The notes: a model not told the origin generated them from the letters alone. Shown: positions 1-13,125, numbered from the stretch's first letter. The stretch: DNA of 64,000 nt from Eumeta japonica (GCA_005406025.1 BGZK01000011.1:124001-188000), one strand, 5' to 3'. Translations and numbers: made by a program.

Positions 1-3000
1 TTGTTGGGCACCGCTCGTGTGGACGTCAGAGGCGGCGTCGTGAGACAGCCTACTAAATGGCAGCGAGCCTACTCCCTTGTACTGATTGTGATAGTGACGG
101 CGTCCATTTACGGCATGTTGAACGACATTTCAATGAGGTTTTCAAGTAAGGTGCTCATTGGAATCATCTTTAAACTAACTATATACTTACATTTTACAAG
201 TTATCTGACAAACACGATTCATAACAGATTCACTTATGGTGATTCCAATGTGTCGTTGCTTCTTCAAATGCAGGAAATAGAATACTGCCTTCAGTTGCAT
301 AAAGCAAATATATTGTACGACATTCAGCACTTGTCAAGTACTATTAATGCAATAGTACCGATGAGCATATTTTACATATTCTATTTGCTTACCTATTTTC
401 TCAATATAACCTCGAAAGCGACTTACATCGTCGTGGGTCTGGCGAGCAGTTCAGCTTTTCTGGAGATTATAGTCTGCTGCTACATCATGACTTACTTCGG
501 GACACGGCTGACGTTTATTAATAGCGTATTGAAGAAAGGACGTGCCCGGAAAATGCGTACACAGGCAATTCCTCTTTGGTGCAAATTGCATTCCGTGTAT
601 TGGATTTGCGACGCTCACGTGACTAAACTCAGCCACGAAATGAGCAAATACAATGTATCTCTAGATGACGTCCTGGGTGCATTAAAAAAGTTACTGAATG
701 CCTTTGACACTTTTGTCAGACTTTTTCAATTTCAGGTCAGTAATTATGAGATACATAAATAATTGATCACAGCAATATTTGACTTTCATCTCATACGACA
801 CCAAAGTTATTACATTACATTTTACATTCTAGGTAGCAATTTACACGCTGTTTTTGAATTTCTGGATCGTGTCTTTGTTCCAATTGGCAACGTACAATTT
901 ACAAATCGATGTAAGTTATTGGATAATAAGTATTGTGCTTATTTGTAACAGTAACATTTAAGAAGAAATATCGCAAAAAATGTATCCGGATGACCGATAT
1001 TTAATTATTTAATTTATACCTAATGGAATGTCAAGTCATCCGAGACATAACTGTAAAAGAGTTTAATTTTTTCTTTTGTAATTTGAATGAAAAACTAAAA
1101 CTATTTGGGAATTTAAAATAAAAGTAATATGAAAATAATTTCCAAATCGTTCTGCTTACAATGTCACTTAGAAATCGTAAACTTTTATTAACATTTAAAT
1201 ATTCTATGACATTTTTTTCGTTTTACATTAACATTTTAACTATAATGATGATAACTAAATTGTCAAGATAATCGATAAATAACTAAAATATGTAATTAGT
1301 TTATAAGGCTTTTACGCAACATTTTCTTCAGATAGATAACACATTATAATAACGTTTCTTGTGCTTGTACGTTCCTTATACGATTATGTTTTAATTAAAA
1401 TAATGTCATGTACTGATACATTATTGTAAGAAAAACCGCACAATGAGTTTGTGTTTTTCCTTTTCAATTATATAATATTTTAATTATATAACAAATAGCT
1501 AAATTACTCTATAGAAAATATTGAGGAATAATTTGCTTTCCTCAGTTTACATTCTCTATTTTTATGATGAGTGATTAAACTATGATTGTATACTTTTCAA
1601 TTGTGCACTAAAAATTATTCCAAATAATCAGCCATGTTACTGTTAGAACGTCTTAACGAAAGACAGTACACATGCCGCTGACCTTCAAGAAAAATTGATA
1701 TGTATATTTATTACTACTTATAGATATTGTCATAATGTACAACTGACATACTCCTTTTACTTCATTCATTATACAAGATATTATTTCAAGTGTTAATAGC
1801 TTCAAAAGTTTAAATGCAATAATACTTTATAATTTTTGCTAAAACGAACCATTATAGTTGAAATACCTTTTGGGAATAACGTATGAAATAATTATTTGCA
1901 AAATAATTTATCTACAATTTCATTTTAAAGTAATACGTATGTATTGCAAGAAAATTGAAATCTTATCTTATTTTCATTTCTTCTTATATAATGTAAACTC
2001 GCGCCTATTTCCCAGAAGAGTAAACAGAAATCACAAATCTCCTTACGTTACGATCATTTCACATCTTTCTTATTCTTCATTGACATTCATGGATTGCTTC
2101 AGGCTCGTCACTTTCGGTCGATTAAAATTTGACCGTTCTCTTTGATATCCTACCAATTCGGTCTGCATAAAATTTTCTAGGCTAACCCTTGCCCAACGCA
2201 TATTCACTCTGTACCTATATTTTGTCAGTTTACATTCGTTCACCCTTTCCAGATGGCCAAAATACCGCAACACAACTTCTTCTACTTTGATCATGGTAAA
2301 AGAAGCTGTGTTGCGTCTTTGTTCAAACCATACTTTCCTCTGATATTAATATTTCTGTATGTTATTTCAAACATATTGTCCAGGGATTACAACTAAATAG
2401 AATCAATTCTATTTTATATTTCTTTTTCCACAGCCAACTTTCACCACCGCACATAAGCGGACGGAAAACAGTTCCATTACGGATAGTCAAACACTAATCG
2501 TAAAAATTTATACTATTCATACAAGCAAGCCAAGCTCTCTTCGCTTGTTTTGCTGCATATATTCTGTTTTCAATACCTATCTCTAACATGTCTACTGTCA
2601 TTTGTAAGCAAACTACCCAAGTAAAAAGAACTCTTCCACTTGCTGAAGTCACTCAGCTACAATACATATTTAGCATTCAGTCATGGTTTCAGTTCTATCA
2701 AACGTAATTTCCACAAACCTAACTTTAGTTTTTCTTTTTTATAGAAGGCTACATTACGGCTTTAAACGGGTTATTAAAAAGCTAGCGGTTTTTACAGCAC
2801 TTGTTAAAGAGCTGGTACATCAGGCTTGCCGCTCTACTCTTGCCGTCTCTGAGTATCTCCGATGGCCCCCTACTATCATCAGCAGCTTTTCCAGTTTTCA
2901 AACGTTTCAGAGCTTTAAAAATATCTGCTATGCCAATTTTAATTTTATTTTTATCAGCATTCATTGTATAGTGTCAATAGCATTATCATCTGCATCTTCA

Positions 3001-4168
3001 CATGCAAAAACACTTTCAAAATCACTCTACCGAACCTCTTTCATATGATATATTTCGCTGATAGATCAGTATTCAATAGGCGGAAAATATGTATAATACA
3101 CATTTATATATACTTTTGTATTTTCTTTATAACAATTTTCAACAATTAATATCTGTTGTAGATGTTCGTTGGTGTTGATTGAGTTAGCGTACCTTTGTGG
3201 GTGTTATTCAACTTTTCCCTGTTTGTTGCTTTAAATAAATGCTGGAACGACTTCTTGAAGCAAATTAAAAATACGAAATTAATTTGTGTTAACCTGCTGT
3301 CAGTGTATCAAGATGGTAAACCAACATTATATTTTTAATCCATTTGTTTATAAAACATCACGTATTATTCTCAACATTTTATTTCAGTGAAAATAACAAG
3401 AAAATTAAAGTGTTTGTCCATGCATTTTCAACAATTAAACATTGATTAATAACGCTGTTGTACTGATCAATAAGAATTTAAAAAAAGTCCGTTTTAAATA
3501 TAACATAGGTCACTTCTGTGTTATATTTAAAACGGATTTTTCATCATGGTAGTGTTCATGAAATGTCTTAGATTTTCTAGAAATTCCCTAGAAAGAGTAC
3601 GAAATTAATAATAAAAGTCGCTCCATGTTCAGTTATCCTTTTGCAAGTGCAGACCCTTCCACAACCTTGTTTCATCTTAAAGACTTTGGATCTTGAACTT
3701 TTTGAGCGGCCCCGAGCGAGTTAATACCTATGACCGAAAATGGCCACCAACTTTTTAACAACCGTACCGGCGGCTTAGCGTACTCTTTCGTTTACGGATC
3801 AAATGATTTCAATTAATTTAAATGATATATTCAATGATTGCTCTGTCATTTACAATCAAACATTCTTTCTGGGTCGAAAGCAAACCGTTGACATTCCCGC
3901 TACTGACTTCGTCTAAAAATCCGTTCACTTATAGGCTTCCACAGAAATTGAAGAGGTTTTTTCACCGGATCTACAATCGTACTAATAAAATTTTATTCTT
4001 TTAGGTGCAATATACGAAGTGGCATTGCGCATGTTACGCGAGCTGGACAAACGGCAGATTAAGTTCTCCGTGTACGATATTTTCGTGCTGCACGCGGGTC
4101 TGCCGTTACAGATCCTCTCCATCGCCTCCAACTACATCATCGTTCAGTTGCAATTCATCTTTCTTTAA
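1..4168 (+). CDS. Gr1: gustatory receptor gene, 5' end cut by window, one premature stop in exon 3
   Basis: This is a seven-transmembrane gustatory receptor (7tm_7 family), a ligand-gated channel subunit of taste neurons. Its exons are 1-735, 833-910, 3162-3315 and 4005-4168. Exon 1 begins in mid-protein at LLGTARV; comparison with GrE suggests that about 26 N-terminal residues lie outside the window. Exon 1 holds TM1-4 and ends in VRLFQFQ before a GTCAGT donor. Exon 2 (VAIYTLFLNFWIV...) is TM5, and exon 4 carries LHAGLPLQILSIASNYIIVQLQF-like TM7 sequence before TAA. All junctions keep the cluster's phases 0, 0 and 1. In exon 3 codon 7 (3180-3182) is TGA, where paralogs have Trp in a DW pair (TGG), so translation would stop before TM6. 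The rest of exon 3 stays open (LFNFS ... KNTKLICVNLLSVYQDG). It may be a young pseudogene, a null allele or a base-call error. It is closest to GrE and GrD in sequence. Confidence 0.85.
1990..3050 (-). mobile_element. RTE-type non-LTR retrotransposon fragment inside Gr1 intron 2
   Basis: The minus strand encodes broken pieces of a reverse transcriptase common in Lepidoptera. At 2782-2964 there is an N-terminal RT segment (ALKRLKTGKAAD ... MYQLFNKC). At 2070-2294 there is a C-terminal segment (YFGHLERVNECKLTKYRYR). Frameshifts separate them. The same C-terminal region appears in better condition at 38.64-39.29 kb. It is dead sequence that lengthens the receptor intron. Confidence 0.75.
3482..3541. 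repeat. Near-perfect 23-bp stem hairpin in Gr1 intron 3
   Basis: Arms 3482-3505 and 3519-3541 are inverted repeats around a loop of about 13 nt, with one mismatch (GTCCGTTTTAAATATAACA against TGTTATATTTAAAACGGAT). The size is like a pre-miRNA stem, but a minimal palindromic insertion is equally possible. Confidence 0.6.
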
Positions 4169-5569
4169 AAAATACTGCTGTAACTACAACTGCAACTTAA
4201 ATGTCTTTAAAGTGATCATTCATCAAAATAAACAAATAAGTTTTTAATTTAATTTTGTATAGAAGGTTTTTGCGCAACTCCATTTGTTTTAATTCGACAC
4301 GTGGCAGCGCTGCGGCATAGCAATTTCTACATACAAACATTCGTTTATATATACATTAAGTATACATATATTGTAACCTAGAGACCGATCTCTGGTTGGC
4401 TCTTGGTACTCGGGATCGTGAATAAAAAATTGGCAGGGCAAGCCTATGTTTATTCGATCAGTTTCTCTAACATAACTTCACGTCTTTTATATGGATTCAC
4501 TATTATATTGCGCACATTTAATTTCCTCGTTTTTATTACTATCGAGGTCCCCACATGCAGGCCGGAGCTCCGATCACCTCTTTTTTTCAACTTCTCGTTT
4601 TTGTTTCTTTTCGTCCCGACTAATATTCTATTCCATTCATTCCATGCACGGAACTCACGTTCGTGAGACTCTGCATGGAAGCGGGATGCCTCACACGCAA
4701 TGTGCATGTATACATAATTTGTGTAGGTATACGTAACTCAGTAATTACATCATTCTCTCCTTTTCGAAAAAAAATCTAACGGAAGTAGGTATTTTTTTGT
4801 ACATGAACCTCGTAGCAACTGACAGTATACGGCCCTAAGCCCAACCTATTTGGCGAAAGTTGTACATCGCGGGTGGTGTATCACTCTAACACTACATCCT
4901 TTGGCTTTCGACTTAGGATTTCAATTGCTTACACGTGATCCTATGTTCATTATCTACGCATAAACACACGTATCCATGCCGCCAGGATGTACTCATCTGT
5001 CAAAATCCCAGATAGACGACCACTTAGAGAGACTAAATATATTGCTGTATGTAAAAAAATTGAACGTATGAAACTTTAATCAATATTTTGAGTTAGTGGA
5101 CTTCCCAAAGGCTTGAGAGGCTGCCAGAAAATGTCGGTCGCCACTAGGCCGCCCTAGCTTAGTCAGCATCATTCCGGCGCCACCTGCTCTCAAGTACTCT
5201 CAGCATCTTAAAAATCTTCAGCATCTGAAGTTGTGTCAGGAACCAATTATTATCATATCATCAGCGGTTACTGATTCAGTTAATTTCCGAAAACGAAGCG
5301 CACGGATATACCGTCCCATAACTCACTTATCCTTTAGTAATTTTAAAAAAGGGTATGGTAAGTTTTCATCGTCTAGTTTTTCTACTGTTCCCTCGGACGC
5401 TAAGCGCGGCGTCGGCCGCCTGGAGTAACATAAAAACAAGACATATTAACTCACTAAATTCATGCTAATCTAAAAAATATCCCACTTTTATTAAATCTAC
5501 TCGATTAGTCTGTGTAGAAGTTTAGCAATATATTAAAACCCTTTCTAATACGTCAATAATAGGATCATA
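4169..5569. other. Intergenic stretch downstream of Gr1
   Basis: I see no gene here. The part from about 4380 to 5430 is less AT-rich than its surroundings and has short open frames on both strands, which suggests old repeat sequence, but no protein domain or clear element end is recognisable. Confidence 0.4.
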
Positions 5570-6263
5570 TTCTAAGGAATACGTGGACTTCAATTTTATT
5601 CTTTGGTGTCGGCCATTTGTTGACCGCCTTAACCTTATCAGGATCGGTTGCCATACCTTATTCCGAAATCACAAGACCCAGTTAATTAACCTGTTTTCAA
5701 ATGATAAACTTTTCTTCTAGTAAAGTTTCAAGTCTTCATGTCGAATTTTCCGCAGGACCTGCTCTAGCTTTCGAAAGTGGTCATCAAAATTCTTTCTCAA
5801 TATTATAACCTCATCCAGGCATACTAGGTATGCTTCTCCGGTTAGTACTAACAGAACCTGTTCTATCAATAGTTTAAAGGTAGCCTGGGCATTACGGAGC
5901 CTAAACGGAATAGCATTGAACTGCCAGAGGCTTTTTTCCGTTTAGAACGTTGTTATTCCCTTAATGTCTATCTATCTATCTCCATCTTTTAGGAACCCAT
6001 TTCTAGATCCAAGATGTAAAACCATTTCATTGTGATATGTCCAACGTATCTTCGATTCTCGGTAGTGGAAGGCTGTCTTTCTTTGTTGCGTCATTAAGCC
6101 GGCGGTAGTCGACGCAAAACCTTTTTGTTTCATCCTTTTTCCTTACAAAAACCACCGGTGAAATCCACATGCTTGACGAGGCCTCGATAACGTTACTAGT
6201 CTTTATTTCGCAATTCGTAACAATATGAAAGTATAAACTGTCTGACTGATGTATATTAGTCAA
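5570..6263 (-). mobile_element. Ty3/gypsy retrotransposon fragment (reverse transcriptase)
   Basis: The minus strand from 6263 reads the classic gypsy RT opening (SSSMWISPVVFVRKKDETKRFCVDYRRLND, then KKDSLPLPRIEDTLD). After frame breaks it continues with LWQFNAIPFRLRNAQATFKLLIEQ and the active-site region EAYLVCLDEVII, in which the expected DD pair has become DE. Further on it reads DDHFRKLEQVLRKIR. Stops and frameshifts make it inactive. No LTRs or integrase were recognised next to it. Confidence 0.85.
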
Positions 6264-6275
6264 TCAGACAGTTTA
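6233..6275. repeat. Short hairpin (16-nt arms) at the edge of the gypsy fragment
   Basis: TAAACTGTCTGACTGA and TCAATCAGACAGTTTA form inverted arms with a single mismatch around a loop of about 10 nt. It overlaps the break point of the gypsy RT homology and may mark a rearrangement or a small palindromic insertion. Confidence 0.55.
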
Positions 6276-6910
6276 TTTTTTCTGAGCTGTGCATTGGTAT
6301 CAACAACTACAAAGTACTGAGTCTAGAGACTTGAATTTTTGATACTGAATTTTCTGTTATGATGTAGACGAGCACTAAGAGAATATTTTAGAAATTTATT
6401 CCTTAAGATAGTGAAAAAGTTGTAATACTGTTATATGGAAAATTAAAACCGTTGAAGCTATAAATGTTACACTTAATGTTTTGATCGTGGAGTTTTTTTT
6501 ATTACGTATTCGAGAGACAAAAGAGTAAAGGAGCCATTATGGTCTAAATTTACACCGCTGCCCATTGATACTCGCAACCCTGAAGAAGTCACCAGCACGT
6601 TTCTGGCCTGTTGGAAGGGAATAGGGTATCTATAGATATTGTAGTAGGAGTAGGTGATATAGGGGGGTATCCGACCTCCCTGCTTGTATATGAGGGTTCG
6701 CGGGTTCGCGTTCAGTTTCAAATTAGAATAGAATAAAACATTCGAATCCGAGCTCGCGCATAACAATTGAGTAGAACTAAAGAGAAGTACAGAGAAAGGG
6801 GGCGAGGGCTGATGCCCGAGTTTACAAGTTTTATAGTGATAAAGAGTGAATTGTTATAATAATTTAATAAGTAAAAGTTTAGAAATAATAGAAAGGAAAG
6901 ATTGAAGAAC

Positions 6911-8545
6911 TGATTAATAAACATATCGATCTCATCATCATCATCATCATCATCATCGCTCGACCTTCAGCCAGTCGCAATGACTGAAAGGGACAAGTCC
7001 CGATACACCGAAGGGAGCGTAAATATCGGGGGGGAGTGTAGATTCTATTCTGGATTAGGAGTGACGGGAGTTTGTAGAGCCAGCCGGTATTCGTGCAACC
7101 TTTAGCCAGAAACTGGATTAAGGATGGGTAATAGATACTATAATGTGTCAATAAATACAGTAGGAAGGGCCAAGTTTCTTCCATTTGTCTTCCGTTCTCC
7201 GTTTTCTTTGCTTGGTGTAGAGCTTTCAGTGTTTGCTTCTGGATGTTGGTATGGTTCGTCCGTAATCTTTTAGTTTCTACGTTGCTCATTGCTAATGTGG
7301 CCTATTCCCTTTAGTTTTTGTTGTGTTAAGTCATGTGTGTTCTAAGATAGCCTTTTTTCTTAAAGTTTGTTTCTTCAGTTAATCTTCATACTTCATTCTC
7401 TTTGCTTAGATAAACTTTTGGTGCTAGCGAGAGTTGGTTATAGTTCGTCCACAACCTTCCTAATCTTTAATTTGCTTTGTTCTTCTTAGTTCCCATTGTA
7501 GTAGCGTTTGTATGTATAAGAAATCTGGAGTAAGTTTGTTTTTCCCGTTAGTCTTCTATTCTTCATTTTCTTCACTCGGTGCAGAGCTTTCGGTATCCGT
7601 TTCTGGGAGTTGGTATAGTTCATCCGCGGCTTTTTTCATTTCCATTTTGTTCTGAGCTAATGTGTCCCATTCCTCTTGGTTCCTATTGTGATAATTGAGA
7701 TCTTGTCGAAGCGAGTCTTCCCATGTATAAATAGGACGTCCAACTTTTCTCTCTGTTGTAGTATATCTTAGAGCAGAGTTAAGTATGTGGGGTTGGTCTC
7801 TTCTTAGTAGATGACCGTAGTAACATATTCTTCTAACCTTGATGATTTTGGTGATTGTTTTTCCTTCGAGGATTTCTTGTGTTTTAGTTTAGGTTGATTT
7901 CTTGCGGCTTGTAACATATCTTTCAGAATCTCTCTTTCGTACTGTCTCAGTCTTGTTCTATTTGATTTGGTTAATGCTACTACGTTCAGACCGTATGTCA
8001 TGGAGGGAGAAATTACCATTTTGTAAATTAGCTTGGCGATTTTCCAGTGCATTTTGGTCTTCTTGATGAAGGGAATGAGACCTTTCGCATTGCGGATTGC
8101 CTGTTTACATCTTGCCTTTATCGTGTCTCTTCGACTCAGCTCTGAGGTCAGGTACGTACCCAGATATTTAATGGTGTCCACTGGAGTGATTAGGACTCCA
8201 TTTATTTCCTGTGTTTGCTTGGCTATGCTCTTGTTGATTGGATCTCTGACTAGCATCTTTGTCTTAGTTTCATTTAGTTTTAAGCCCACTGAAATTAGGA
8301 GTTCTTTTAAGTTCTTCATTATATTAGTGAGAACTGTGGTACTATCACCTATAATGATAATATCGTCTGCGAATGATAATATGACGGGGAGATTAATTTC
8401 TGCATCCTGATCCAATCTTACTTCACTGACTAACTCCTCTAGAGTTCTTAAAACGTCGTCCAACACAATGGTAAAAAGCCGAGGTGAGAGTGGACATCCT
8501 TGTTTGACCCCTTTTCCTTTGGTGATTAATAAACATATCGATCTC
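6911..8545 (-). mobile_element. 5'-truncated non-LTR retrotransposon with 23-bp target-site duplication
   Basis: An identical 23-nt sequence (starting TGATTAATAAACATATCGAT) lies at 6911-6933 and again at 8523-8545. Between them is a minus-strand element. Its 5' end at about 8522 starts in mid-RT (TKGKGVKQGCPLSP). Its 3' end is a (GAT)n microsatellite tail at 6934-6957. A long target-site duplication, 5' truncation and a short-repeat tail are what target-primed reverse transcription leaves. The RT resembles RTE-like clades, but I cannot fix the family. Confidence 0.85.
7804..8522 (-). CDS. Reverse transcriptase ORF fragment of the truncated non-LTR element
   Basis: This is an open frame with the RT fingers/palm signature KGVKQGCPLSPRLFTIVLDD and the catalytic SFADDIIIIG motif, followed by the thumb region (LNETKTKMLV, INGVLITPVDTIKYLGTYLT). 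It is intact over about 240 residues but lacks the endonuclease and the N-terminal RT because of 5' truncation. The open frame runs on upstream to 8619, but those first residues are translated target DNA, not element sequence. It is not a host gene. Confidence 0.85.
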
Positions 8546-10779
8546 GAAGGAAAATACTCTTTAATTTCGAATACTAGAATCTTTGGTTTTCTTAAGAGAC
8601 TTACTTCTCGTCGAGTCACAAAAAGCTTTACAATATCTATGAGATCTCTGTAGATATAGCAGCTTAAGCAATGTCCTAAGCTGCTACTTCACATCCGTAA
8701 CCGTGAGAGTATGGTATGCCACCGGTTATATTGAGTTATGCAATAATCATAGCGCGCTCCCTAACTGGAAGTAACATAAAATAATTTTGAAAGAGAACAC
8801 AAGCTGCCTATTGGCCGGCGTGTGAAGTTTGAAGATAAAAGGAGAAGCGTATTTTTTAACACGTCAGACATATTAAAAAGTATTGAATTATAATACAATA
8901 GGTATAGGTATAGAAAATACAATACTTTATGAGCAAATGAAATATTTGTAAGACCCAATAGTGATTGTTTATTCTGTGCGCATCGTCGAAACCAAGTTGA
9001 ATTAGACATTAAAAACTATTTATTTAGTTCTCTAAGTAACTATATTTAGTTTCTTTGTTTCTGTAATAATAATAAATTATACTAAACTAGTATTTACATT
9101 CATTTGTATTGAAGACTAAAACAAATATCAAATCAACATTATTCAATACCTTCTATATGATAGCAAAAGAAATTTTAAAAAATATTTATTAGCGTTCTAA
9201 AATTATTATTGATTTATTATTTAACAAAATATACATTAATCCATTTCCACTGGATAATATAAAAATTCTTTTCAAGGTAGTTTTTTTTGTTTATATGTGC
9301 GATATATGTTTGATAAAATAATTGAACCTAATTTGTTTGTATATTAGGGTGCTTCGGTGCAACTATTGTTTTCTTTATTCCTTTAACGGAATATTGCTTT
9401 AAACAAACTTATCAAAAAAGAGTTTATATTTTAATTTTAAGATTGAAATTAAAAATATTCCCATTTATTTGAGACAGATTTTTTTTTTCAATTATATAGA
9501 GCTTTGCAAAATTTTAAGATATTTAATTAGCAATGGATGAAAGCTGCAAACAAATCTTTGCTTTTTACAACTGTCTCTAATTATTTAATATTTTACCATA
9601 GCGGGGTACCATCGCTAACGTCTACATCAAAACGGTATCGTGGGAGCCGATTATCAAAAGACTGAGAGTTACAAAAGAGTTATAATGAGAGCAAGTGTTG
9701 CTTTGTCGAACAAAACAACACTTGTCGCATGTAATTGTTATTATCTCACTTGAACCAATTTACTTAAAAGTACTTAAAACCAATTACAAGATTTCACCCA
9801 CATAACACTAAATCGAAGGAAATAATGAATATTTTTTTTTATATACCATGTTTTCAAAACGATCTAAAAAATGTAAAATAAAATCTCTAATCGTTATGAA
9901 CAATGAAACTACGTACAAATTTTTAACTTCTTATATATTGCTTAAAATATTTGTGATTGTTAATTTTTAATAGCCATTAAAATAGTTGTAATATTTGAAA
10001 CTAAAAACGTGTCAAATGGTCGCCATTTCTTATCTTACCGGCCGATTTCTTTTATTTTAGTCTCAAAGAATAGGCCTGTTAAAGAGTCTGCATAACATTT
10101 TCAGATTTTAATTTGAAATTTTTAGTTCAAGTTTTAACACGATTTTTAGGTCAAATTGTTTCAACTTTTTAAATGATGTTATTGTATTCCGTGAGTGCTT
10201 CTGGTATTTCTGTTATGGAGGAGATTCAGTTCTGAGGATGTTTTTTTAATCCGTTTCTGTATCATGCCGACTACGGTCTTTAGTCATCTATCGCGTTCCT
10301 TAGTCTCAGTTTCATTCTTTTTCAGAGCCATTATTAGTTTTGCTTTTTAAGATAGTAGAGGTTCGTTTTATTTATCTATATAATACATTCATAATCGCAT
10401 TTGACTATCAATATTAATTTATTTCTATACTATTATTTACAGTGCATAGCTATGTAATGATAATGTTCTAATAGTTTATTTATGTAACCATTTGCTAAAA
10501 GTTATTTCCTTATTGTTTCCAGTGTCATAATCTGTTTACATATCTTTTATATTTATTCATCTTAATCTACATACAATCATCTATCATATTTAATCTATGA
10601 AATGTACATTTTGATCCCCTACCACATAACATATTATTGCTTAATTTACAATTATTTAATCAATACACATTTTTTCATTTTTTTTCATAAAACTTTTATT
10701 TAATCCAAAATACACTTAAAATATTTTAAAACCTTGTTTTCATTACACTATATTTCATTACTTTCGGGAAATTCTGCCT
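8546..10779. other. AT-rich intergenic DNA
   Basis: No gene, exon of the receptor family or recognisable element was found. There are only scattered homopolymer runs and very short open frames. Confidence 0.5.
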
Positions 10780-13125
10780 CTTAACCTTGACAACGCTTTT
10801 CGCATCCATGTCTTTAGACTCCCACATATAGATGTAACACTCCTTGAAAGTGTGCAGCACATCCTGTTCTTTTGCGTGTTCACAGGACCAATACGGCAAG
10901 TCCTTTAATACGGGTGGCCGACCACTCCCGTCAGTTCGGCTTCTGACTTTCGTGAGATACAGATCATCAGTGTCGACAAGGTTATCAGGGAAGAAGGTCT
11001 CTGGCAGTAGGGTCGCTGACTCGTCCGGACCTAGTACTTGTCCCCAGGCGGATTGCCAACCGCTTCCAACTCACAGTTTGGATCTTGGCTGCTGCCCTTT
11101 CATAAGCCTCTTTCACTCGGACGTATTCTCCGACCACACACTCCCGCTTGCTGAGGGCTGCGTTCAGGTTGCGACGCTTTTTAGTGCGCGCATCCCGTTT
11201 TAGCGCCTCTTATTTGGAACTCCACCAGGGTAATTTTAATCTACGCTACGAGAATCTACGCGGAGTAGCACTGCCGTAAGCTTGTCGGATGCACTTGAAC
11301 TAGGTCTTTATGGACTTCAAGCTCACAAATTCCATCATCTCGACGATCAGAGCCCGTTCGCTTAGAGCATCATGCACTGTTGTGCCAAACTCCAACCATT
11401 ACGGCTTTTCAGTATTGTAAAGCCGCGTACCAAAAAGAGTTCAAGAGCCGGATGTTTTCCCCGGACGCACGGCGAACGTGATCGCGTTTTGGTCCGAGAA
11501 TGTTAGATCTCGGACTACCTATCATCCCTCCACTCTATACAGCAGAACGGAGCTATACCCAGTCACATCCATCACGCTCTTCAAAACGCAATCCTCTGTA
11601 TACACTTAAAACGTGAGTGCTTTGCCTTAATTTAAGATATACAGCCCTTCAGCGTCGAGGAAGTCACAAAGATCCACACCACGTGAGTCATTACGTTTGC
11701 TGCCCCACCAGACGCTCCATACCTTTACGTCGCCTGCCAGGTTTATTTTGTCTATCCCGAGTTGCAAGTAGATGTATAGCACGTGATCGAGGTACGAGCC
11801 GATGGGCATGTCACCTTCGAAAAACACGGATACGCGCCAATACTGTAGTTTCCGGGTTTCATCAAAAGCAACTGTGTTTTCGTCGTTAAAGGTCTGATCC
11901 TCTTCAACGTCTACGTTACTGCCCAGGATTATAATGGCGGCTTTGATGGGTCCCTTTCGTGGAGCCGCCTTTCGTACAACTCGGCCTTTAGGATGCTGTC
12001 GTAGCTCCTCAATGTTCCCTGGTAATAACATAAGGTATCTGGACAATAGCTACCGCAATTTTTTGCCTCTCAGCATCAAGGAGCAGTTCGGCCGTAGGAA
12101 GTTTGCTTCCCTTCAAATTGAACTGAATAAACCGCAAAGATACGTGGCCAGCGTATTCCTCCGCAGAAGTTCCCACACCATTTCTCTGCGGTCTTGGGTG
12201 TCGGTTAGAACGCCGGTGGCTAACAATATCATGGCCACTTTAGACCAAGCTATATCTTCTGATTTCGCTTGGACACCGCATTCCGAGCTGAATGTTTTAT
12301 GTGCATTGTCCATGCAGCAGGCGTTAATGAATTAATAAATTTGGAAAACCCTCCCGCGCTCTAAAACTGACATTTAAAAGAAATTTGGTACTCTCTGCAC
12401 TGGGCGTGCTTAGCAGACACGTCTTTGCAATAGCGTTTTCCGTGTCTGAAACTCAGACAGCGCAAACACTGTACAAAGAGCGACTGGTACCAAAACGGGC
12501 ACCGTTACATCCACCACACATTTAGCTGGCTTCAACGTGGCTATCATACTATCATAGAGTTCGGTACTGACCTCGACTAATGGATGGCACTTGAGATCAT
12601 TGCGTGTACGTCCACCATAGCACACCTTCGCCTTCACGCTATCCCAATCAAAGCTATCGGAAATATGCCTATTTTGGGTCCTCAAAGATCTTATAATGTC
12701 CTCGTAATAATTTTATAGTACGTTCCAGATAACGACAGTTGACAGTAGTTTCTCGGGCTTGCAAACTCTCAGTCAAAGTCTAGCTCAAACCCTAAGCCAC
12801 TCCATTATTTTCCTAATATCCTCTGCTGAAGAACAGTGTAGAACATCCTTTTCTATTTTTGGCCCTTTTCACTTGGTCCACGGCCACCTTCATTTCCTAA
12901 CCACTTAGTCTACAGTGTGGTTTCGTTTTTAGACGAGATGATTAAAACGTATGCCCGACCGGTCCGAGATTCCGAGCCAATTCTCACAGTGCCACTCTGC
13001 TTAATCTTAGACTTGGCTGTCACTTCTGTGTAATTATCTGATCGAAGAGCGAGTCTATTTTCGACAGCCTCCTGCATTGCATTTAGTTGTTCTATACGGG
13101 ACAGTCTAGAATTACAATGCATTTG
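10780..13125 (-). mobile_element. R1-type non-LTR retrotransposon remnant (ORF1 end, endonuclease, start of RT)
   Basis: Read on the minus strand, the remnant keeps element order. At 12.39-12.70 kb an ORF1 product has a CCHC zinc knuckle (C-LR-C-LSFR-H-GKRY-C). At 11627-12046 lies an apurinic-type endonuclease (DMPIGSYLDHVL ... INLAGDVKVWSVWWGSKRNDSRGVDLCDFLDAEGLYILN). At 10.84-11.20 kb is the linker before RT (NLNAALSKRECVVGEYVRVKEAYERA). Frames are broken repeatedly. The 3' half of RT and the tail are missing, which is unusual for target-primed elements and implies a later deletion. Confidence 0.8.

Noticed and set aside
6934..6957. Short ATC repeat considered as a CRISPR-like or regulatory array
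   Set aside because: It is a plain trinucleotide microsatellite at the 3' end of a retrotransposon in a eukaryotic genome; there are no spacers.
6879..7289. 136-codon minus-strand open frame with a poly-Met run
   Set aside because: The Met run is the translated GAT/ATG microsatellite tail of the non-LTR element and the frame crosses the insertion boundary.
11627..12046. 139-codon open frame as a domesticated host gene
   Set aside because: It is the endonuclease part of an R1-type element, lying in element order between ORF1 and RT remnants, with broken frames on both sides.
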